From Coemansia sp. RSA 922 (taxonomy: Eukaryota; Kickxellomycota; Kickxellomycetes; Kickxellales; Kickxellaceae): a DNA stretch of 12,596 bases. Position numbers and translations under genes: made by a program. The first letter of the stretch is position 1. Each line of letters begins with the position of its first letter. Where the stretch lies: positions 1 through 12,596 of the forward strand of contig JANBQS010000748.1 in the NCBI GenBank assembly GCA_027577415.1. The letters are read 5' to 3'. The notes under the pieces are model-generated. The model was not told the DNA's origin. It did not search any database and worked only from the letters and a program-made list of their open reading frames with translations. Shown here one piece after another: positions 7,662 through 12,596 of this stretch.

Positions 7662-7906
7662 TATTTTCCTCTAGTTACTTGCATGCAGTTTTATACCAAG
7701 TAGTACTTGCTCCTAATACATTTAATGACTAATATTTATGTTATTTATAAGAATGTAAGCAGCGAGTGTTATTGCGTAGCACAGAGTACTTGACTAATGT
7801 GTGCCCTGCTCTACTAAAAAAATTTAATCCGACGTAAATATTTCGCTACATGAGCTTTTCCATTCAATGATGCTACAGCCTTCAGTACGAAGGTCGCCTA
7901 ACACTG
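7541..7906 (+). repeat. Gene-conversion tract, copy 2 (pairs with 3601-3966)
   Basis: This is the counterpart of 3601-3966 with two mismatches over 366 bp (7730 and 7769 carry T). It spans the tail of P5, its stop codon and most of the P5-P6 spacer, ending about 45 bp before the GGCCGCAG element of P6. Confidence 0.8.
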
Positions 7907-7950
7907 ATGTCGTTGTAGCTTGCAACTTGGAAAATCAAAGAGTTGAAGGT

Positions 7951-8069
7951 GGCCGCAGCAAATAAATACTGCGGCCATCAGCGGGCACCCGCATTGAATG
8001 AACGCATTCAAAGGGGGCAAGAAATACGACAAAAGGGAGAAAAAGGCGGTCATTCACATGGTATAAAAG
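7951..8069 (+). promoter_or_regulatory. P6 promoter: three GCGGYC elements plus TATA box
   Basis: GGCCGCAG (7951-7958) faces CTGCGGCCAT (7969-7978), a close inverted pair, and a third element GCGGTCATT lies at 8046-8054. TATAAAAG (8062-8069) follows it and is 105 bp before the ATG. The outer two elements and the TATA box correspond to those of P4; the middle one is extra and lies in a stretch that P4 lacks. Confidence 0.65.
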
Positions 8070-8166
8070 CGTGTACTACGAACGTAGGGGCTCTGAGGAA
8101 TACATTCACACTTCTTTACTTTTCTCTCTATTTCGCAAACTGCCCTTATCTCTGCACACTTTCTCC

Positions 8167-8808
8167 ATGGAGCCTAGCAACGACAGCAACATCTACGTCT
8201 ACCACAAGGGCGATGGAGTCGTCTCGCCTAGGAAGTCCTTCCTATTCGTATTCCCTCACACCGAAAACTTGACCATGGGTGCCATGCGTCAACATATCAT
8301 TTCAGCCTTCTGCGGAAAGTATAAGAGACTTTTGGACCGGGGACCCAAGTACCACGATGCCTGGTATAACCTTTCAGCGCCAAGGCAGGGTAGTGAATGG
8401 CGTGGCAGCAAGAAAGTGATCATGGCCGTTTATTCTGATATTAGCTCCACTCATCTAAACTTTTACCCACTGGCCACCGCAAAGGCTCGGCGGATGACCG
8501 GTTGCAACGTTACTAACATCGAGAGCAAGATGGATGAGCTCATCAGACAGTACGAGACGTTCACCGCTGACACACCTGCATCAAAGATGGGCAAAGCTCT
8601 GACTGTCAAGAATGTCTACTACTACGACGAGCGGAAGGTGCTCGGCGGCTATACATTTGATAAGAGGTCGCCCGAGGGACTGGAGTTCATTAAAGCAAAG
8701 CTGGTCATCAAGCAGGAAAAGCTTTTGACCCAGCGTACTCACAACGCCAACGCCAAGCGCAGGGGCCAGCGTATTGAGGTATCTCGACAGGCCTTGCAAG
8801 TGGAATAA
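8167..8808 (+). CDS. P6: FDKRS-tail paralog family protein, type 2 (unknown function)
   Basis: This 213-aa protein is the duplicate of P4. NIYVYHKG is at residues 8-15, FLFVFPHTENLT at 25-36, KKVIMAVYS at 82-90, IESKMDELIRQYE at 118-130, TADTPASKMGK at 133-143, YYYDERKVLGGYTFDKRSPE at 151-170, IKAKLVIK at 175-182, LLTQR at 186-190, NANAKRR at 193-199 and SRQALQVE at the end. From residue 118 onward it is very close to P4; residues 45-115 are diverged. The ATG at 8167 aligns with P4; the open frame extends 32 codons further up to 8071 through leader sequence just after the TATA box, so that extension is not used. It is among the more GC-rich members in codon choice. A degenerate signal (AATAGA near 8869) replaces the AATAAA of P4. 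Confidence 0.85.
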   Translation: MEPSNDSNIYVYHKGDGVVSPRKSFLFVFPHTENLTMGAMRQHIISAFCGKYKRLLDRGPKYHDAWYNLSAPRQGSEWRGSKKVIMAVYSDISSTHLNFYPLATAKARRMTGCNVTNIESKMDELIRQYETFTADTPASKMGKALTVKNVYYYDERKVLGGYTFDKRSPEGLEFIKAKLVIKQEKLLTQRTHNANAKRRGQRIEVSRQALQVE

Positions 8809-9395
8809 AGATGAACTATGAATTTGTGCAGCTAGTGCGTGGTTTTGCTCAGGTAGTCGTCTGTTTTCAATAGATCTTTGGTGACATACACTTACGTTGA
8901 CGATGCAATAATGAGAGTGGGTGACAGAGATGAACTTTGTATGACATAAGCCGCTGGTGGTGCTACACATCGCTAAGTGCACAGCCGTGGAGCTTTGCAA
9001 AAAGAGACTTGGCAGCAGCAGCTGATTGATGAGGAAAAGTGACATCAGCAGCTTGTTCCACTTTCCCTAGAAAGCAAAGGCCTCCGATTGTAGCTATTTT
9101 TGAGTCATCTATCCTGTTTTTTTCTCTCCTTCGAACATTCGGCCACCATGTCCAAGTAAAAGCGAAAGAGACCTGCCTAAGGGAAACGGTTGCCTTTTAA
9201 GAAGCTGGCCTCGCCTGGCCATTTTTTTGCAAAGGGGAGCTGTCTGGACTTGTTACAAGACAAAGACGATGTGTGCCTTTTGGGCAGGAAAACGTGGGTG
9301 TAGAGGGGGTTGCTGTTAGTTTGAAAGGCACCAAAGCGTGCATAGTAGGCAAAAAAATTGTAAGTCAGCGTTAGCCAGGAGTGCGCTGGCCACCT
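8809..9395. other. Conserved non-coding spacer upstream of S2
   Basis: This is the second copy of the P4-S1 spacer. It has the same ordered landmarks as 4828-5442, but the CTT microsatellite is contracted (TTTTTTTCTCTCCTTC near 9117-9132) and the open frame present in the first copy is broken by consecutive TGA codons near 9026. No gene is supported on either strand. Confidence 0.55.
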
Positions 9396-9402
9396 TATAA
9401 AA
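9396..9402 (+). promoter_or_regulatory. S2 TATA box
   Basis: TATAAAA lies in the context GGCCACCTTATAAAAGG, 106 bp before the S2 ATG, the same spacing as S1. The ~110 bp between box and ATG is about 90% identical to the S1 promoter by hand count. Confidence 0.75.
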
Positions 9403-9501
9403 GGCCAACAGCAAGGGCCCCACCTTGCCCATCTCCATCACACTTCTTCTCTATCTGCTCTGCTACATACACTCGACACACCACTATTATAAGTAACAAA
9501 T

Positions 9502-9855
9502 ATGGATCTAGTAGAGATTACCTTTAAATGGGCCGAAAGAAGTGAACCTAATTACTCATTTAAAGCTACATTCAAGTCCACAACAATGGTACACGATGCT
9601 GCTAGGTCAATAGAAGAAATTGAAGAATTTAAGCAAAACAATTGCGTGCCAATATTCTATAGAGTTGATGATAATGGCGTTGCCGACACGGAGACCTTTG
9701 TTTCTGACGAAAACAAGGATAAAACCATAGGAGAGTACATTTACGCGAATAAAACTGTCGAATTTGCAGTGATGTCTGATAATGACAGGTGGATGGACCT
9801 CTTTGACATTACATATCCTCTCCAGCTGACAGACGACACTGGCCCCATTCGATAG
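9502..9855 (+). CDS. S2: small ubiquitin-like-fold candidate protein, 117 aa
   Basis: Paralog of S1. Shared blocks are TFKWA (7-11), TFKSTT (23-28), the helix SIEEIEEF (36-43), YRVDDNGVADTE (53-64), KTIGEYIYAN (74-83) and the terminal PIR. Between them substitutions are frequent, and the last 25 residues before PIR are nearly unrelated to S1: S1 has PPPRP there, S2 a YPLQLTDD stretch. Strand and helix order again fits a beta-grasp fold with no C-terminal GG. The protein is acidic, in contrast to the basic tails of the P proteins. AATAAA at 9879-9884, 24 bp after the stop, is the likely polyadenylation signal. Function is unknown; its repeated placement after a type-2 P gene suggests the two belong together, which is inference. 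Confidence 0.75.
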   Translation: MDLVEITFKWAERSEPNYSFKATFKSTTMVHDAARSIEEIEEFKQNNCVPIFYRVDDNGVADTETFVSDENKDKTIGEYIYANKTVEFAVMSDNDRWMDLFDITYPLQLTDDTGPIR

Positions 9856-10308
9856 AAAGGCCCAAGTGCAGTGCATAGAATAAAGCAGTGAATCTGGCAC
9901 GCACCACCATGCCATTTTTTGGGGGGAATGTCCGTGCAGTTGATCTAGCGGCGCATTGCTCCGTGAAATAGGCCGAGTGGAAAGCGTACTTCCGCTTTTA
10001 GACGCTCCATGGTCAATCCTTATCGCGGTGGATTGCCTGGGCACAGAGTGCATGCGCAAGTGTGGGCAGGTTTCCGCCTCTAACCACTCTAGCAATCGCG
10101 CACATATTATCGGAGGCGCTCGAGGCACGGGGCCAAAATCTGGAAAAAAGCAGCAGCAATCAGTCGGCCAGACCCTCCTCCTAGGCGACGCGAGCCTGTT
10201 CATCAGCGATAAATTGCAGCTTGCATATCTTTCCACTTCTCTCTTCTACTTTTTTCATCATATACCTTTTTTTTATTACCCATCACGCCCTTTAAAGAAC
10301 TAACGACA
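9856..10308. other. Boundary between the array and the conserved gene region
   Basis: The module homology ends near 9985; beyond it sequence is unrelated to the array and more GC-rich. Long open frames on both strands here (for example minus 10236-9607) run antisense to S2 or across non-conserved sequence and are not supported. The last ~80 bp before 10309 are CT-rich (CTTCTCTCTTCTACTTTTTTC near 10231), fitting a fungal leader for the deaminase gene. No clear TATA box is seen. Confidence 0.5.
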
Positions 10309-11834
10309 ATGAGACTCGTTATTCGTCACAACGCCGACACTGTCGCCGACTATATCGGTATGTATCTGGTTCTATTGTCGCTGAGTCTTTCACACGCTCT
10401 GACCCGCAAGCTCCTAGTCTGCCTCCGCCAAGTCTGTACCCAGCCGCTGGGAAGCACACATTGTCCAGTTTTTTTTACCCTTTACTCCCTTTTGCCATTA
10501 ACTGCTTTGTTTCCATTAGTGCATGTCAGTGCGCAGTTGCCCTTTACTTATCACCTAAGCGCAGACCCACTAGCAGTTACTCTTACTATCTCTGGTGCAG
10601 CCAGCCAGCTTAACTGTGAATGGGAGCGTACTCTGTCCTCAACAGGGCCAAGGAAGGCAAAAAATACGCCGAGATAAAGCCCGCAAGCCCTTGTCACGCC
10701 CGCCTGGTTTAATTTACCTCCCCGATTCCTAGTGAGAGAGGGGCGCGGGCACTGGGTACGCGCGGCATGCACTGATGCGCCTTTACGCTCTCTCCTCCCT
10801 TTGGCTTACTTCCTTATCCACCTGCACCCTAGCATGCGTGCATGCATGCATGTGGCCCACCGCGACCTTGTTTTCATTTTGGAAGCCTACGCTTTGACAA
10901 TTGCCTGCAATATCTGCTCTCCTTCACCTGACACCGACTTCCACCACACAAGTGGCACCGCCATGCATTTGTCTAAATGGCCTACCACATCTGTATTTGT
11001 GATCTAATAGCCGAGTATATCAAGGAGCGTATCAACCAGTTCAAGCCCACAGATGAGCGTCCCTTTGTCATTGGCCTGCCCACAGGCTCATCGCCTATCG
11101 GCGTGTATAAGCGCCTAGTACAGCTATACAACGAAGGTCATCTGTCCTTCAAGAATGTGGTGTCGTTTAACATGGACGAGTACGTCGGCTTGCCGCGCGA
11201 TCACCCGGAGAGCTACCACAGCTTCATGTGGAGCCATTTGTTCAAGCACATTGACATTCCGCCAGAGAACGTCAACATCCTGAACGGAAACGCCGATGAC
11301 CTTCAGGCCGAGTGCGAGAGATACGAGGCCAAGATCCAGTCATATGGTGGTATCGAGCTGTTCATGGGCGGTATCGGCCCCGACGGTCACATCGCTTTCA
11401 ATGAGCCTGGAAGCTCGCTGCAGAGCCGCACTCGCGTCAAGACCTTGGCATACGAGACAATTATTGCCAACGCCCGCTTCTTTGGCGGCGATGTCTCCAA
11501 GGTTCCCAAGCTGGCTCTCACTGTCGGTGTTGGAACCGTGATGGATGCGCGCGAGGTGGTTGTCATCATTACTGGCGCCAATAAGGCTATCGCCCTGGCC
11601 AAGTGCATTGAGGAGGGCGTCAACCATATGTGGACCGTGTCAGCCATCCAGACTCACCCGCGCTCCCTAGTGGTGTGCGACGACGATGCTACTCTTGAGC
11701 TACACGTCAAGACTGTCCGCTACTTTAAGAGCATTGAGCAGGTCCAAGACGAGATGATTGGCCGCGAAAACTTGGGTCTCTACGGCCAAGTCGCGGGTCC
11801 GCTCAAGTACAAGGCCGTTCCATCAGGAAACTAA
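10309..11834 (+). CDS. Glucosamine-6-phosphate deaminase (EC 3.5.99.6), spliced
   Basis: The enzyme converts glucosamine 6-phosphate to fructose 6-phosphate and ammonia, the last step in using N-acetylglucosamine as carbon source; it is cytosolic. Two exons, 10309-10357 and 11011-11834, join in phase 1 to give 290 aa, equal to the usual family length. Exon 1 supplies [14 protein letters not shown], which the family N-terminus needs; the join reads [11 protein letters not shown] with no gap against bacterial NagB and human GNPDA1. Visible motifs: LPTGSSP at 39-45, [10 protein letters not shown] at 69-78 (Asp72), [17 protein letters not shown] at 136-152 with Asp141, His143 and Glu148, all catalytic positions intact, and VNHMWTVSA further on. 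It is closer to the animal enzyme than to the yeast Nag1 type, judging by [10 protein letters not shown] and the [11 protein letters not shown] stretch. The C-terminal ~30 residues are family-variable. An ATG at 10977 inside the intron gives a worse N-terminus. Confidence 0.93.
10358..11010 (+). other. Intron of the deaminase gene, 653 bp
   Basis: The donor is G|GTATGT at 10357-10363 and the acceptor CTAATAG|CC ends at 11010. Splicing joins codon 17 (G+CC, Ala) and restores the family N-terminus. Candidate branch points are CTGAC at about 10928 or the CTAAT just before the acceptor, which is very close. The intron is long for a fungus and includes a GCATGC-type microsatellite at 10832-10852. 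No gene or additional conserved exon is seen inside. Confidence 0.8.
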
Positions 11835-11956
11835 GGTGCTTGCTTCGTGTCTCTATCACCTTTGTCTTTTTCTCGTACAATTTACCACACCATGTGATGT
11901 TTCCAAGTTTGATAATATTATGAAATGTTTGATATTGATGAAAATATAGTTGCTAC
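11835..11956. terminator. Short convergent 3' intergenic region
   Basis: Only 122 bp separate the deaminase stop from the stop of the opposing gene. The region is AT-rich with a TTTGTCTTTTTCTCG stretch on the plus strand and no canonical AATAAA; ATAATATTATGAAA near 11911 may act on one or both strands. The two transcripts probably have overlapping 3' ends. Confidence 0.4.
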
Positions 11957-12596
11957 TCAAAGCATTGCTATCCGCTTGTGCTGTGAAGCAACGTTGCTTC
12001 CGGGAGCGTCGCAAAGAATTGAGTCTCCGTATTGGTAGCACACTTCGTTTGATGCACACGACGCTGGCAAGGCCATGCCGAGCGAGTCGCAAGCAAAGTA
12101 CATTGGGCGCTGACTGTTGGCTTCGCATATGAAAGCGCCCGGATTGCATACCCTGATCTGCGCTCTAGCTGGCTCTACAGAGCTGGTTTGCATGCTCTGG
12201 CTCACTGCGCTACTCAACATAGAAGTGGTGCTTCTAGCAGCGTCGGTCGAAGCCTTGTCGATCGACAGCATGAACGGCGTCTCCTCATCCGAGTCAGACG
12301 TGTAATCCCCAGAGCGATGCGCAAGGAAGGCGCTGGCGATTACCGACAATACGCGCGGCGCCTCAATCCCACCAATCCTAGCCACATGCGCCGACGGTGT
12401 AGCGATAGGCGCCGAAGAAGACGAAGGAATAGTAGAGGTTTGAGATGGCAGGGGCTTGAGCACCCATGTTGTCTTTGTGCTCCAAATAACGTCGTTCGCC
12501 GGCCGAGCTATAGTCATGATGGGCGAAGAAAAGACGACCATCGACACTCTAGTAGTGACGAGCGGGATCTCTGTCGTCGTGGGATCAGAGTTGCGG
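11957..12596 (-). CDS. Ser/Thr-rich protein with C-terminal CBM19-like cysteine module (5' end outside window)
   Basis: The frame is open from the window's right edge to the stop at 11957-11959, giving the last 212 residues; the start lies beyond the window, since no in-frame stop precedes it. The visible part has a Thr-rich start, a Ser/Thr/Pro linker (PSQTSTIPSSSSAPIATPS), an acidic patch (SDSDEE) and more Ser-rich sequence. About 60 residues from the end comes a six-cysteine module: CNPGAFIC, FAC, ASC, EVC, then GDSILCD. Cysteine spacing and the GDSILCD ending resemble CBM19 chitin-binding modules of fungal chitinases and cell-wall proteins. By inference it is a secreted or wall protein with O-glycosylated linkers. 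A catalytic domain, if any, is outside the window. An internal GTG or ATG near 12547 is unlikely to be the start. Confidence 0.65.
   Translation of the reverse strand, partial: RNSDPTTTEIPLVTTRVSMVVFSSPIMTIARPANDVIWSTKTTWVLKPLPSQTSTIPSSSSAPIATPSAHVARIGGIEAPRVLSVIASAFLAHRSGDYTSDSDEETPFMLSIDKASTDAARSTTSMLSSAVSQSMQTSSVEPARAQIRVCNPGAFICEANSQRPMYFACDSLGMALPASCASNEVCYQYGDSILCDAPGSNVASQHKRIAML

Larger units (their letters stand above)
6535..9985 (+). repeat. Duplicated module, unit B (P5-P6-S2)
   Basis: This is the second copy of the three-gene module: P5 corresponds to P3, P6 to P4 and S2 to S1, with intergenic DNA also aligned. It begins at the P5 upstream block, where CATGATTTGGCCATC (6540) equals the stretch at about 2486 in unit A, and ends at about 9985, where GAAATAGGCC (9965-9974) still matches unit A before the sequence becomes unrelated. 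It is shorter than unit A, mainly through absence of the 141-bp segment upstream of P3 and of ~230 bp after S1. Limits are approximate. Confidence 0.75.

Noticed and set aside
504..9855. Array as a transposon or CRISPR-like repeat
   Set aside because: There are no terminal inverted repeats, transposase or reverse-transcriptase motifs, nor short regularly spaced repeats; the repeats are whole genes with promoters.
9607..10236. 209-codon open frame on the minus strand
   Set aside because: It runs antisense through most of S2 and crosses the module boundary into unrelated DNA; the translation shows no family features.
10977..11010. Alternative start for the deaminase at 10977 with no intron
   Set aside because: It would give an N-terminus unlike the family and leave the perfect MRLVIR-type exon at 10309-10357 unexplained.
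11387..11647. Minus-strand and alternative-frame open frames inside the deaminase exon
   Set aside because: They are shadows of a strongly coding, GC-richer exon with all catalytic residues in the sense frame.

Overview
The window looks like nuclear DNA of a fungus, probably an early-diverging lineage; a zoopagomycete or mucoromycete-type fungus is a guess. The evidence is eukaryotic: TATA boxes at fixed distances from start codons, CT-rich leaders, AATAAA signals after stop codons, and a GT..AG intron in a glucosamine-6-phosphate deaminase gene that resembles the animal enzyme. A Ser/Thr-rich protein ending in a six-cysteine module like the fungal chitin-binding family CBM19 lies at the right edge. 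No RNA genes, CRISPR arrays or bacterial-type operons are visible.

Positions 1-9985 are an AT-rich array of small, apparently intronless genes, all on the + strand. Six (P1-P6, 211-219 aa) are diverged paralogs of one family I do not recognise. They share an N-terminal NN-I/L-Y-V..H.G strand followed by LFVFPY, a variable middle, and a conserved basic C-terminal half built around FDKRS.EGK and LLTQR...NAK.R. Two more (S1, S2, 117-118 aa) form a separate family whose predicted strand/helix order resembles a ubiquitin-like beta-grasp fold without a C-terminal GG.

The array grew by duplicating a three-gene module. P3-P4-S1 (about 2467-6310) corresponds in order, spacing and flanks to P5-P6-S2 (about 6535-9985). 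A 366-bp tract at the end of P3/P5 is almost identical, far closer than the rest, which points to recent gene conversion. A decayed 3' end of a P4/P6-type gene remains between the units (6366-6407). All P promoters carry GCGGYC-core elements, mostly as inverted pairs, suggesting a shared regulator. P1, P4, P6, S1 and S2 have clear TATA boxes; P2, P3 and P5 have a conserved GATGAATAGTG sequence instead.

From about 9990 base composition shifts to higher GC and conserved single-copy genes appear: glucosamine-6-phosphate deaminase (10309-11834, with a 653-bp intron) and, tail to tail with it, the 5'-truncated CBM19-like protein gene on the minus strand. These two plausibly concern amino-sugar and chitin metabolism. 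The P/S array shows no functional link to them beyond adjacency; it looks like a lineage-specific, fast-evolving cassette of unknown function.
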